A stretch of 64,000 nucleotides of DNA from Hyphomicrobiales bacterium (GTDB taxonomy: Bacteria; Pseudomonadota; Alphaproteobacteria; Rhizobiales; Aestuariivirgaceae). The stretch is taken from NCBI GenBank assembly GCA_025363755.1, contig JANYLQ010000029.1:1-64000 (forward strand), written 5' to 3'. Below, in pieces: positions 46,297 through 62,812 of this stretch; the stretch's first letter is position 1, and the number at the start of each line of letters is the position of its first letter. The notes beneath the pieces were generated by a model, which was not told the DNA's origin, made no database searches, and saw only the letters and a list, made by a program, of their open reading frames with translations. The position numbers and the translations under genes are program-made.

Positions 46297-47717
46297 TTAT
46301 CCCGGATGTTGAACAAGACCAAACTTTGGGTTCGGTATTGTTTGTGTCGACTGCCCCCGGACGCGAACAAGCGGGCCAAGGGCGATAAGTGTTACAAACA
46401 GCAGACAAATTTCAACAGAATAGACAAAGCAATATCCTGTTGCGTTGCTTTGAAGTGTGAAGCCAAATTCGCCGCGCATCGCGAAGTTGCTGATGAAATC
46501 ACGTACAATACCGCTGCATCCAACCGCTAAGCCAGCGGCTGTTGCTTGCACAGCACCCCATGCGCCTAATGCCAAACCCGAGGCGTCATTACCCGCAAGT
46601 TCCATGGCGGCAGTCAACATACCAACGGCAAACAGACCATTGCTCATGCCGATGAAGGCCGCGGACGCAGAGAACAGCTGGACTGAACTCACGGATGGTG
46701 CAAAAACCACTCCCGCAAAGGCAAAAATCCCAAGCACTGCGCCCATCGATGCAACGCGGCACGGGTCACTGCCAGTTGTCAAAAGATGGGCTGATATTGC
46801 AAACCCGCAAACCGTACCGACTGCTGTCAGAGCGTTCAGCCACGTGGTTTGACCAACCCCCATGGCAAAAATCTGCCCGCCAAAAGGTTCCAAAAGAATA
46901 TCCTGCATTGCAAAAGCTGCTGTTCCCAGCCCTAAGGCAACCAGCAAACGCAGTACGCGGTTGCGTTTCAAAAGTTCTGAAAATGCTTCCGCAAAACCAA
47001 CGCTGGGTTCATCATTCGATGTGAGCTGCGGGTTACGGGGTTCCTGTTTCCACATTGCGATACAATTCAAAACCGCTGAAGTTAACGCCACACCTTGAAT
47101 AATCTGGATCAGATGAATTTGACTGAAGTGTTGCAGCAATCCTCCAAATACAACCGCACTAGCCCCCATGCCGAGAAGCAAAGTAACATAGAGAAGCGCC
47201 ACAACTCGCGATCTGACATGTGCAGGAGCAAGATCATTGGCCAATGCCAGTCCGGCTGTTTGCGTTGTGTGTATGCCAGCCCCGACCAACAAAAAGGCCA
47301 GTGCTGCGCCTGCATGGCCAATCCAAGCTGGGCCTTGGCTATCGCCCGAAAGCAATATCAACGCGAAGGGCATAATGGCAAACCCGCCAAACTGCATTAA
47401 AGTACCAAACCAAATGTAAGGAACACGACGCCAACCCAGTACCGAACGGTGCGTATCAGATTTGTGACCTATCAACGCGCGGAACGGCGCAAACAACAAG
47501 GGCAAAGACACCATCAAACCCACTAACCAAGCAGGCACGCCCAATTCCACAATCATCACGCGGTTCAACGTGCCCGTAAGCAACACCATCGACATACCAA
47601 CCGAAACTTGAAACAGCGAAAGCCGTAATAGACGCAGCAAAGGCAACTCTTCTGTGGCCGCATCTGCGAAAGGCAGAAAGCGAGGACCGATAGACTGCCA
47701 AAGCGCTGCAACGGGTT

Positions 47718-47721
<4 letters not shown>
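46297..47721 (-). CDS. lhaA: Light-harvesting 1 assembly protein LhaA (PucC/BCD-family MFS)
   Basis: 474 residues, about 12 membrane helices of the bacteriochlorophyll-delivery MFS family. Marks include LSLFQVSVGMSMVLLTGTLNRVMIVELG, LGWRRVPYIWFGTLMQFGG and the TAGLALANDLAPAHVRSRVVALLY segment. It is thought to hand bacteriochlorophyll to the LH1 apoproteins. A second family member lies in the bchG arm at 59827. Confidence 0.93.
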
Positions 47722-53005
<5,284 letters not shown>

Positions 53006-53034
<29 letters not shown>

Positions 53035-54520
53035 ACAAGGTCTCGACAGTGATGTGGTTCACGCCATGATTGGCAGCATAAGTTTCAGTATTGCGGCGGG
53101 CTTTCTTTCTCACAAAGAAAGGAATTTTTTTCAGTTCAGCTTCGGCATCTGGCAACCAGTTCAATGTTGCGTTAACAACATCACCGGGTGCTGCGGTTTC
53201 TTGTTTTTGATGACCAAGATGCGAGGGGGCCGCAGTTTCATTAAATTCAAAATCATCACGGAACATGTGGAGCAGATGTTCCTCGAGTCCCATCATCAAG
53301 GGGTGAACCCAAGTATCAAAAATGACGTTGGCACCTTCAAAACCCATATGGGGCGAGAAGCGCGCAGGGAAATCTTGCACATGCACCGGGGCCGAAATGA
53401 CCGCACAAGGCACACCCAAGCGCTTGGCGATGTGGCGCTCCATTTGAGTTCCGAGCACGAGGTCAGGTTGCAACTCAGCGACTTTGGCTTCTACATCCAA
53501 ATAATCGTCAGTGATCAAAGCTTCGACGCCAAGTTCGGCAGCAAGTTCGCGCACGGGTTTGGCAAATTCGCGGGAGTAAGTGCCAATTCCAACCACGTCA
53601 AAAGCCAATTCATTTTTGGCCATAAGGGCTGCGGCCATGGTGTGGGTTGCATCACCGAAAACAAATACGCGCTTTCCTGTCAGATAAGTTGAATCAACTG
53701 ATTTTGAATACCAAAGCAAACGGCCCTGCTCACGGGCAATCAAATCTGTTGCATCGAGGCCCGCAAGGGCTGCAACTTCGGCTAGGAATTTGCGGGTGGC
53801 ACCTACACCAATCGGAATGGTTTTAGTGAATTTCTGGTCGAAGTTTTTTTCAAGGAATCTTGCCGCGCCGTCGGACACTTCGGGATAAAGTGAGATGTTA
53901 AATGCCGCTTCAGGAAGTTTCACCAAGTCAGACGGTGAAGCGCTCATCGGTGCAGTGACCAAAACTTCCACACCGAGCGCTGTCAACAGCCGCTTGATTT
54001 CTACAATATCATCGCGGTTGCGGAAGCCAAGCGCAGAGGGACCCAAAATGTTGCAGGTGTTTGCGGCACGCTTCGTGCCCGACTTTGCGAGTGCGCGGAC
54101 TAAACGATAGAAAGTTTCAGATGCGCCCCAGTTTTCTTTTTTCTGATAGGCCGGAAGTTCCAACGCAATAACCGGAATTGGCAGACCCAATGTGCTGGCT
54201 AAGCCACCTGGATCATCTTGAATAAGTTCTGCGGTGCAACTTGCTCCAACGATCATGGCTTCCGGCTTGAAGCGCTCGTAGGCAGCGGCGCAGGATGATT
54301 TGAAAAGCTCTGCAGTGTCACCACCCAGATCACGCGCTTGGAACGTTGTGTAAGTTACAGGTGGGCGACGATCACGGCGTTCAATCATCGTGAAAAGAAG
54401 ATCGGCGTAAGTATCGCCTTGTGGGGCATGCAACACATAGTGCAGGCCCTTCATGCCGGTTGCCACGCGCATTGCGCCAATGTGAGGTGGGCCTTCATAT
54501 GTCCAAAGGGTGAGTTGCAT
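53006..54520 (-). CDS. bchB: Light-independent protochlorophyllide reductase subunit B
   Basis: 504 residues. The N-terminus has D36 ([10 protein letters not shown]), the unusual aspartate that replaces a cysteine as fourth ligand of the NB cluster. The C-terminal PCP_red region ([22 protein letters not shown]) is present. With BchN it reduces ring D of protochlorophyllide in the dark. It lies 3 bp after bchN. Confidence 0.97.
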
Positions 54521-54523
54521 GGT

Positions 54524-56295
<1,772 letters not shown>

Positions 56296-56352
56296 ACTTT
56301 TCCCCGAGCCCGCTTCTGCATTAATGTGACTTGAGCGGGGCTTCGAAATGAG

Positions 56353-56380
56353 ATTAGACTATTTTTTAGCAATGTGTCAA
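56353..56380 (-). promoter_or_regulatory. Sigma-70-type promoter of the bchF-hemC chain
   Basis: On the minus strand TTGACA (56375-56380) is followed by a 16-base spacer and TCTAAT (56353-56358): a full -35 match and 5/6 for -10. The -35 hexamer coincides with one arm of a PpsR-type site, so repressor binding would shut it directly. Confidence 0.65.
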
Positions 56381-56408
56381 CTAAACTTGACGTCCAGTTA
56401 AATTGACA
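56375..56408. promoter_or_regulatory. Double PpsR-type operator in the bchF-ppaA control region
   Basis: Two half-matching TGT-N12-ACA sites overlap head to head: TGT(56375)-N12-ACG(56390) and CGT(56391)-N12-ACA(56406). The 34-bp unit is itself a dyad centred on GACGTC, with outer TGTCAA and TTGACA arms. Confidence 0.7.
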
Positions 56409-56442
56409 CTATATACAAATCACTTGGCGACGTAGACACATC

Positions 56443-56460
56443 TGTCATTTTTACTTGACG
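56443..56460. promoter_or_regulatory. Third PpsR-type site, proximal to ppaA
   Basis: TGT-N12-ACG, with arms TGTCA and TTGACG, 62 bp from the centre of the double operator, about six helical turns, a spacing that would allow cooperative or looped binding. TTGACG (56455) could also be a -35 box for ppaA, but no good -10 follows. Confidence 0.6.
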
Positions 56461-56538
56461 TTTAAATTCACTGGTGTGAAAACGACATCGCGGAATAGCT
56501 CAGCGGCTTAGAGACTGACGTTCTGGGAGGGTCAAGCA

Positions 56539-57417
56539 ATGTCTGATGAATTGCAATGGGTCCAAGCGCGGCAGCAGGATTCAGGAATTGAACGTATAAA
56601 ATCGATAACCGAACCGCTGGCACCTGCTGTGGCAAGGCCTTCTGAAAGTCATTTGCAAGAGTTTGCCTCTGTTATCGAAAATATAATTGTCCCAAGGCTG
56701 CTGATGAGCCACGTTAATACCAACACAGCGATGATGAAAGAAAAGGTTTCCCTACAAAATGTCGCGGTCACGGATTTTATTAAGCTTACAACGCAAGACG
56801 ATCCTGCTGCTGCGATTGACTATGTGAGGCATTTGATGGGTAGTGGCGTTCCATTTCAGGATGTGTTGCTCGAGCTGATGGCTCCGGCGGCGCGTGTTCT
56901 TGGCGAACGCTGGGAGGAAGATCAGGCTAGCTTTGTTGAGGTTGCACTTGGTGTCTCCCGCATGCACCGAATCTTGCGCGAGTTTGATGGCGTACCTTCA
57001 CATTTGTGGAGTAACGCGGGTTTCGGTCGGCATGCATTATTGTTGCCCACTCCAGGTGAAAAACATTCGTTTGGCTTGCGCCTTGTGCAAGAGTTTTTAT
57101 TACGGAAAAGCTGGACCGTCACAAACAATCCAGTCAACGATGTAGAAGAACTGGGCTTTCTTGTGGCTCAGGAACACTTCGATATCGTCGGCCTATCATT
57201 GAGTGGTCAAACTGTAGTAGAACCGTTCATGGAGTCAATTCGGGTAGTCCGGAAAAAGTCAAGGAACCGCAACGTAAGAATTATTGTTGGCGGTCATCTT
57301 TTTGTCGAAAAACCGGAGTTAATAGAGTCATGTGGTTCAGACGCCTACGCCGTAGATGCGCCTGCAACAGTTCGAATTGTAAATGGTTGGGCAAATCAAT
57401 TGTCTGCTCCGATCTGA
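56539..57417 (+). CDS. ppaA: B12-binding antirepressor PpaA/AerR
   Basis: 292 residues. It has a helical middle part with LGERWEEDQASF (cobalamin-domain cap pattern) and a C-terminal B12-binding Rossmann domain. H176 in PGEKHSFGLRLVQEF is the likely lower cobalt ligand, as in AerR. Light-exposed B12-AerR binds PpsR/CrtJ and alters repression in relatives. The start has GGGAGGG upstream. It is followed by ppsR. Confidence 0.93.
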   Translation: MSDELQWVQARQQDSGIERIKSITEPLAPAVARPSESHLQEFASVIENIIVPRLLMSHVNTNTAMMKEKVSLQNVAVTDFIKLTTQDDPAAAIDYVRHLMGSGVPFQDVLLELMAPAARVLGERWEEDQASFVEVALGVSRMHRILREFDGVPSHLWSNAGFGRHALLLPTPGEKHSFGLRLVQEFLLRKSWTVTNNPVNDVEELGFLVAQEHFDIVGLSLSGQTVVEPFMESIRVVRKKSRNRNVRIIVGGHLFVEKPELIESCGSDAYAVDAPATVRIVNGWANQLSAPI

Positions 57418-57430
57418 AAGGAAGTTTATT

Positions 57431-58867
57431 TTGACTATCAATGTGGGTTCTTCGAGTTACCTGCCTTATGACCCTGCGATGGGTTTGCAAGACCCTGCTT
57501 TGGTGGCTTCAATTCTCGCATCGGCGGTCGATGTTACAATTCTGATGAATTCTGAAGGCGTGATCTGCGACCAAGTGATTGCAGGTGCGGATTTACCGCG
57601 CAATATGTTTACGGGTTGGCCGGGTAAATCCATGTATGAGACGGTTACCGTCGAAAGCCGTTCGAAGATCGAACAGCTTTTGGGTGAAGCCGGTAGTGGC
57701 ATGCCACGTTGGCGTCAGGTTAATCACCCCTTGCTTGGTGGCTTGGATGTTCCGATCAGCTACAGCGCTGTTAAAGCAGGGCCACAAGGCCATATCATAG
57801 CCATTGGCCGCGATATGAGCACAGTGTCGCAATTGCAGCAGCGTTTGCTTTCAGCGGAACAAGCTGTTGAGCAAGAGTATCAAAGACTGAGAAATTCTGA
57901 AACGCGGTTCCGCGTTTTGCTGCAATCGGCAACTGATGCCATCATCATTGTGGATGCGCGGTCAGGTCGGGTGGCGGAGTGTAATCCCGCTTCAGCAAAT
58001 TTATTAGGCCGTTCATTGAAGCGCATTGAAGGGGCTAATTTTGAAGATATTTTTGCCCCAGAGGACTGGGCGGATGTGAAGGTTGCATTAGAGAATTTGC
58101 GTAATGCGGGTCGCACAGAAGACATCGTTTTGCGTCCTTCGCAGGACCGTCAACAGGCAGTTCTGTCTTTCAGCATGTTTCGTCAGGAAAATTCAACTTA
58201 TTATCTGCTTCGCATGGTTCCGCATGCGGTTGGAACATCGGCAGTCATTTTGCCTAAGGCGCAGTCTAAAGTTGTCAAGATTATCAGCGAAATGCCTGAT
58301 GGTTTTATCGTTACAGATACGGACATGAAAATCTTGACCGCCAACTCAGCTTTCCTTGAACTCGTTCAACTCGCTTCCGAGGAACAGGCCCGAGGCATGA
58401 CTTTGGACAATTGGTTAGGTCGGCGCGGTGTTGATGTTGGCCTAATGGTTAGTCAGCTTGAACTCAAAGGTGAAATCCGTAACTTCCACACCATTGTTAG
58501 AGGACAATTTGGTGCCGTTGAAGATGTAGAAGTTTCTGCTGTTGCTGTCACAGAGGGCGAGACGCCATGTTTTGGTTTCTCTCTGCATCACGTCAGTCGC
58601 CAGAAGGCAAATAACACTAAACAAGACCAAAGTTTATTGCGCTCTGTGGATGAGTTCACAAAACTCGTTGGTAAAGTTCCGCTCAAGGAGTTGGTTCGTG
58701 AATCGACAGATATTATTGAGCGTTTGTGCATTGAAGCTGCTCTCCAAATGAATGGCGACAATCGCGCAGGTGCTGCAGAAATGCTCGGCCTTTCGCGGCA
58801 AAGTCTTTATGTGAAGCTGCATCGTTATGGCATTGACGATATGGGGTTGACTGAAACTGCAAATTGA
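57431..58867 (+). CDS. ppsR: Redox/light-responsive repressor PpsR (CrtJ)
   Basis: 478 residues from a TTG at 57431 that is preceded at ideal distance by AAAGGAAG (57417-57424). The longer frame at 57383 lies inside ppaA. It carries PAS domains (about residues 20-120, 150-260 and 275-385; e.g. LLQSATDAIIIVDARSGRVAECNPA) and a C-terminal Fis-type helix-turn-helix (CIEAALQMNGDNRAGAAEMLGLSRQSLYVKLHRY). A cysteine is kept at the start of that HTH. It represses bch, puc and crt genes through TGT-N12-ACA sites, which are present here. Confidence 0.94.
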   Translation: MTINVGSSSYLPYDPAMGLQDPALVASILASAVDVTILMNSEGVICDQVIAGADLPRNMFTGWPGKSMYETVTVESRSKIEQLLGEAGSGMPRWRQVNHPLLGGLDVPISYSAVKAGPQGHIIAIGRDMSTVSQLQQRLLSAEQAVEQEYQRLRNSETRFRVLLQSATDAIIIVDARSGRVAECNPASANLLGRSLKRIEGANFEDIFAPEDWADVKVALENLRNAGRTEDIVLRPSQDRQQAVLSFSMFRQENSTYYLLRMVPHAVGTSAVILPKAQSKVVKIISEMPDGFIVTDTDMKILTANSAFLELVQLASEEQARGMTLDNWLGRRGVDVGLMVSQLELKGEIRNFHTIVRGQFGAVEDVEVSAVAVTEGETPCFGFSLHHVSRQKANNTKQDQSLLRSVDEFTKLVGKVPLKELVRESTDIIERLCIEAALQMNGDNRAGAAEMLGLSRQSLYVKLHRYGIDDMGLTETAN

Positions 58868-58877
58868 CGCCAAAAAG

Positions 58878-58895
58878 TGTAAATCTTAATTGACA
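58878..58895. promoter_or_regulatory. Perfect PpsR site before bchG
   Basis: TGT(58878)-N12-ACA(58893), an exact consensus match in the 57-bp ppsR-bchG gap. Its right arm TTGACA is the -35 box of the proposed bchG promoter. Confidence 0.75.
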
Positions 58896-58918
58896 CTTTA
58901 AGGGGATGTCTTTATCTT
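58890..58918 (+). promoter_or_regulatory. Proposed bchG promoter
   Basis: TTGACA (58890-58895), 17-base spacer, TATCTT (58913-58918). The predicted start of transcription would fall at about 58925, the bchG ATG itself, so the message may be leaderless; no ribosome site is visible. Confidence 0.45.
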
Positions 58919-58924
58919 TTTTTG

Positions 58925-59827
58925 ATGGACCATTCCATTGTTAGTTCTCCTCCAGCCTTTACGAAAAGTTTGCGAGCAAGTCTCGAACTTTTGAAGCCTG
59001 TTACTTGGTTTGCACCCATGTGGGCTTATGGTTGCGGCATTGTTTCCTCGGGTGTTTCACTTCAAAATCATTGGTGGACTTTGTTTGCTGGGATTGCCTT
59101 GTGCGGGCCGTTGGTGTGCGGAACTTCGCAAGCGTGTAACGATTGGTATGACCGCCATGTTGATGCCATCAATGAGCCGAACCGTCCCATTCCTTCTGGC
59201 AGGATTCCTGGTCGTTGGGGTCTTTACATCGCAATGGGCTGGACGGTTTTGTCACTCATTGTGGCGCTCTCGTTAGGCGAATGGGTTTTTTATGCAACCA
59301 TTGTGGGTCTGGCTGTTGCTTGGGCCTATAGTGCTCCGCCGCTGCGGTTGAAGATCAATGGTTGGTGGGGCAACAGCGCTGTTGGACTTTGCTATGAAGG
59401 CCTGCCTTGGTTTACTGCTACCGCAGCGATGTTGGTGAGCAGGCCGCCCAATGAAGTGATTTATCTGGCACTGCTTTATAGCGCGGGAGCACATGGCATA
59501 ATGACTCTCAATGATTTTAAAGCTGTAGAAGGCGACCGACAAATGGGCATTGGTTCTTTGCCTGTGCGCTTGGGCGAGGCCAATGCCGCCAGGCTGGCAT
59601 GTGTTATGATGGCCCTGCCCCAACTCGTTGTCATTGGTCTTTTGTTGAATTGGGACAGGCCTCTCTATGCAGCAATTGTAGCGGCATCTCTTGCTTTGCA
59701 AATTTTGTGCATGTTGCGTCTTGTCAAAGACCCAAAGAAATATGCGCCGTGGTACAACGGCACGGGTGTTACACTTTATGTTCTTGGCATGTTGACTTCG
59801 GCCATTGCTATTCGTGGAGGAGTTTGA
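58925..59827 (+). CDS. bchG: Bacteriochlorophyll synthase BchG
   Basis: 300 residues from the ATG at 58925. UbiA-type prenyltransferase with about eight helices; the first metal/prenyl-diphosphate motif is CNDWYDRHVDAINEPNRPIPSG-like (N-D-x-x-D), the second DFKAVEGDRQMG. It attaches the geranylgeranyl/phytyl tail to bacteriochlorophyllide a. Its TGA overlaps the next ATG by one base. Confidence 0.96.
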   Translation: MDHSIVSSPPAFTKSLRASLELLKPVTWFAPMWAYGCGIVSSGVSLQNHWWTLFAGIALCGPLVCGTSQACNDWYDRHVDAINEPNRPIPSGRIPGRWGLYIAMGWTVLSLIVALSLGEWVFYATIVGLAVAWAYSAPPLRLKINGWWGNSAVGLCYEGLPWFTATAAMLVSRPPNEVIYLALLYSAGAHGIMTLNDFKAVEGDRQMGIGSLPVRLGEANAARLACVMMALPQLVVIGLLLNWDRPLYAAIVAASLALQILCMLRLVKDPKKYAPWYNGTGVTLYVLGMLTSAIAIRGGV

Positions 59828-61155
59828 TGGCTGATAAGAATTTGGGATGGTTTGGAATTGCAAGATTGGGTCTCGTTCAAACTTCATTGGGCGCAATTGT
59901 TGTTCTCACCACTTCAACAATAAATCGCGTGATGATTGTGGAGTTGTCATTCCTCGCCATCATTCCTGGTCTCTTGGTGGCTTGGCATTATGCCTTGCAA
60001 GTTTTGCGTCCACGCTGGGGCCATGGTTCGGATAATGGCGGCAAGCGCACACCTTGGATTATTGGTGGAATGGCTGTTTTGGCATTCGGTGGCTTACTCG
60101 CAGCCGTTTCCGTCTGGCTTGCCGCAAGTCTATTTTGGGCGGGAATTGCGTTAGCGGCCATCGCTTTCACTTTGATTGGCATTGGGGTGGGTGCTGCGGG
60201 TACATCTTTATTGGTGCTTTTGGCTGAAACCGTAGAGCAAGAAAGACGCGGCGCTGCTGCAACAGTCGTTTGGACAATGATGATCGCGGGCTTCATACTC
60301 ACTACAGTTTTAGCGGGGCATTTTTTAGACCCCTTCTCGCTCACAAGGCTCGTTGTTGTTGCTGCGGCCGTAACATTAACCGCCTTTGTTGTTAGCACTT
60401 GTGCGGTATGGGGCATTGAAAATGCTCACATCAAAAAAACCGCAGCAAAGCCAGCTTCGGAAAAGATAAATTTCAACGCTGCATTGAAAGACGTTTGGCA
60501 AGATAAGGATGCACGGCGCTTTGCAATTTTTATATTCAGCTCAATGTTGGCATATAGTGCACAAGATCTTATTCTTGAACCGTTTGCCGGATTTATTTTT
60601 AATTTCACGCCGGGCCAATCCACGTCTCTATCGGGAACGCAAAACACCGGTGTGCTGATTGGCATGTTGGTGGTTGGTTTTGCCTCATCGTTTGCCGGGC
60701 GCGCCAAGATTTTGACGTTGCGCAATTGGACAGTGTTTGGGTGCCTGTGTTCGGCGGTGGCCTTGATCGGTCTAGTAGCCGCAGCCAAACTTGGCGAAAC
60801 ATGGCCGCTCAAATTGAACGTTTTCGCACTTGGCTTTTTTAACGGAATGTTTGCTGTGGCTGCCATCGGATCGATGTTCAGCGCCGCTGCCGGGCAAACT
60901 TCTCGGGAAGGCATTCGCATGGGCCTATTCGGAGCGTCACAAGCAATTGCGTTTGCGGCTGGTGGCTTTCTGGGTACTGTGATCGTCGATATTCTAAAAT
61001 TTCTCACACATTCCAACAGCATAAGTTATGGCACTGTATTTGGATTAGAGGCTGCACTCTTTATCTATTCTGCTCTGCTCGCCTTGCGTTTGGGTGGCCG
61101 CGATGTTGCAACGGTCAACCCATTTGTTCTTGCAGCTCAACATGATTTGGGATGA
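59827..61155 (+). CDS. BCD-family MFS protein (PucC/orf428-type) of the bchG-bchP unit
   Basis: 442 residues from the ATG at 59827; the frame is open further left inside bchG, but that part is a shadow. About 12 helices with the family signatures LGAIVVLTTSTINRVMIVELSFLAIIPG, RWGHGSDNGGKRTPWI and LIGIGVGAAGTSLLVLLAETVEQERRGAAAT. It is the homologue of the gene between bchG and bchP in Rhodobacter, believed to move or insert bacteriochlorophyll. Overlaps bchG by 1 bp and bchP by 4 bp. Confidence 0.92.
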   Translation: MADKNLGWFGIARLGLVQTSLGAIVVLTTSTINRVMIVELSFLAIIPGLLVAWHYALQVLRPRWGHGSDNGGKRTPWIIGGMAVLAFGGLLAAVSVWLAASLFWAGIALAAIAFTLIGIGVGAAGTSLLVLLAETVEQERRGAAATVVWTMMIAGFILTTVLAGHFLDPFSLTRLVVVAAAVTLTAFVVSTCAVWGIENAHIKKTAAKPASEKINFNAALKDVWQDKDARRFAIFIFSSMLAYSAQDLILEPFAGFIFNFTPGQSTSLSGTQNTGVLIGMLVVGFASSFAGRAKILTLRNWTVFGCLCSAVALIGLVAAAKLGETWPLKLNVFALGFFNGMFAVAAIGSMFSAAAGQTSREGIRMGLFGASQAIAFAAGGFLGTVIVDILKFLTHSNSISYGTVFGLEAALFIYSALLALRLGGRDVATVNPFVLAAQHDLG

Positions 61156-62339
61156 GTTCGATGACAGAAACCTATGACATCATTGTTGTTGGCGGTGGGC
61201 CAGCAGGGGCAACGACTGCACAGATAACTGCCAAGAACGGCAGCCGCGTTTTACTTCTTGATCGCGCAGGTCGGATTAAACCTTGTGGCGGCGCTGTTCC
61301 GCCGCGGCTGATCCGTGATTATGATATTCCAGCTGAATTCATTGTCGCTCGCATTGATGCTGCGCGCATCGTGTCACCCACGGGTCGGCTCGCCCATATG
61401 CCTGTCGAAGGTAGTTATGTTGGCATGGTCGACCGGCAGGATTTTGACGAGTATTTGCGCGACCGTGCTGCAAAGGCGGGTGCCATCCGCGAAACAGGCA
61501 CTTATTCTAAATCGACCCGCGATGACGATGGCACTTTGCGCATTCATTATTTAATGAAAGATGGCACAGAAAAATCGGCTCGTACTAGGCTTGCGATTGG
61601 TGCTGATGGGGCCTTGTCTAAACTCGGTCGTGATCACATTGCGAACGCGCATAAAACCAAACTTGTTTTTGCTTATCATGAGATCGTTGAGCGCCCTGAA
61701 TCGGCTGATACTTACTCTTCTGATCGCTGTGATGTGTATTACAATGCGCGCTATTCGCCGGATTTTTATGCTTGGGTTTTTCCGCATGGCAAAACGGCAA
61801 GCATTGGCACAGGCAGTGCACATAAAGGTTTTGCACTTCGCGATGCGGTGGCAAAACTACGCAAAGATGCAGGACTTGAAGGCAGTAAAACCATTCGCAA
61901 AGAAGGTGCTCCAATTCCTCTGAAGCCTTTAAAGCGCTGGGACAATGGCCGCGATGTTCTGCTGGCCGGAGACGCGGCGGGTGTTGTAGCGCCTGCATCT
62001 GGCGAGGGCATCTATTACGCGATGCTCGGCGGAGAATTGGCCGCTGATACCGCATTAACATTTTTGAAAACGGGTGATGCGCGGGTTCTGGCCCAAGCGC
62101 GAAAGCGCTTCATGCGCGCCCATGGAATGATCTTTCGCGTTCTCGCCGTGATGCAACATTTTTGGTACGGCAATGATGCAAGGCGCGAACGCTTTGTGAG
62201 CATGTGCCGAGATAAAGACGTGCAACGTTTGACATGGGCTGCTTACACGGAAAAAAAATTACAAAAGGCAGGTGCCATGGCCCATGCGCGTATTTTCTTT
62301 AAAGACATGGCGCATCTTTTGGGAATTGTTGCCCCGTGA
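61152..62339 (+). CDS. bchP: Geranylgeranyl diphosphate/bacteriochlorophyll reductase BchP
   Basis: 395 residues, FAD-dependent. The N-terminal dinucleotide motif GGGPAGATTAQ is followed by LDRAGRIKPCGGAVPPRL and the DAAGVVAPASGEGIYYAM flavin motif. It reduces the geranylgeranyl tail to phytyl. Its TGA overlaps the tspO GTG. Confidence 0.96.
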   Translation: MSSMTETYDIIVVGGGPAGATTAQITAKNGSRVLLLDRAGRIKPCGGAVPPRLIRDYDIPAEFIVARIDAARIVSPTGRLAHMPVEGSYVGMVDRQDFDEYLRDRAAKAGAIRETGTYSKSTRDDDGTLRIHYLMKDGTEKSARTRLAIGADGALSKLGRDHIANAHKTKLVFAYHEIVERPESADTYSSDRCDVYYNARYSPDFYAWVFPHGKTASIGTGSAHKGFALRDAVAKLRKDAGLEGSKTIRKEGAPIPLKPLKRWDNGRDVLLAGDAAGVVAPASGEGIYYAMLGGELAADTALTFLKTGDARVLAQARKRFMRAHGMIFRVLAVMQHFWYGNDARRERFVSMCRDKDVQRLTWAAYTEKKLQKAGAMAHARIFFKDMAHLLGIVAP

Positions 62340-62812
62340 TTCCGACCACCGCTTTTTATCAGGCACTTCTTGGTGGGGTTTTATTCTGCACCGTTTTGGG
62401 CATCGCAGGGGGGCTGTTGACCAAGCTTTCCCCGTGGTATTACGCACTGCGGCAACCCTCTTGGAAACCACCGGATTGGGCCTTTGGGCCAGTATGGACG
62501 AGTATATTCATCTGCCTCAGCTTTGCTATCGCTTATGCTTGGGATGCAGGCAATTCGGCCCAGCGCGCATATATCGTTGGGGCGATTGTGGCTAATGGTG
62601 TTTTAAATGCTACATGGAGCGCGATCTTTTTCACCTTCCAAAAGCCGACACTCGCATTGCTCGAATTGTTGATTTTTTGGTTCAGTATCCTTGTCTTAAT
62701 TTATGTTTTGGGAAGTGTCTCTCGCATTTCGCTCTACCTCCTCCTCCCCTACATTACATGGGTTACAATTGCTGGTGTTCTCAATTATAAAATTGTGCGG
62801 TTGAACCCATGA
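62336..62812 (+). CDS. tspO: TspO/MBR family tryptophan-rich sensory protein
   Basis: 158 residues from a GTG at 62336 that overlaps the bchP stop (GTGA). Five membrane helices with the TspO signature ALRQPSWKPPDWAFGPVWTSIF and NGVLNATWSAIFF. In Rhodobacter TspO is an outer-membrane protein that binds porphyrins and affects photosynthesis-gene expression in response to oxygen. Here it is wired directly into the bacteriochlorophyll operon, between bchP and orf92/idi. Confidence 0.93.
   Translation: MIPTTAFYQALLGGVLFCTVLGIAGGLLTKLSPWYYALRQPSWKPPDWAFGPVWTSIFICLSFAIAYAWDAGNSAQRAYIVGAIVANGVLNATWSAIFFTFQKPTLALLELLIFWFSILVLIYVLGSVSRISLYLLLPYITWVTIAGVLNYKIVRLNP

Noticed and set aside
56489-56515. 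tRNA-like start (GCGGAATAGCTCAG) between the PpsR sites and ppaA
   Set aside because: Only the 5' arm and D-stem-like part are present; no anticodon arm, T-loop or acceptor complement follows before the ppaA start.
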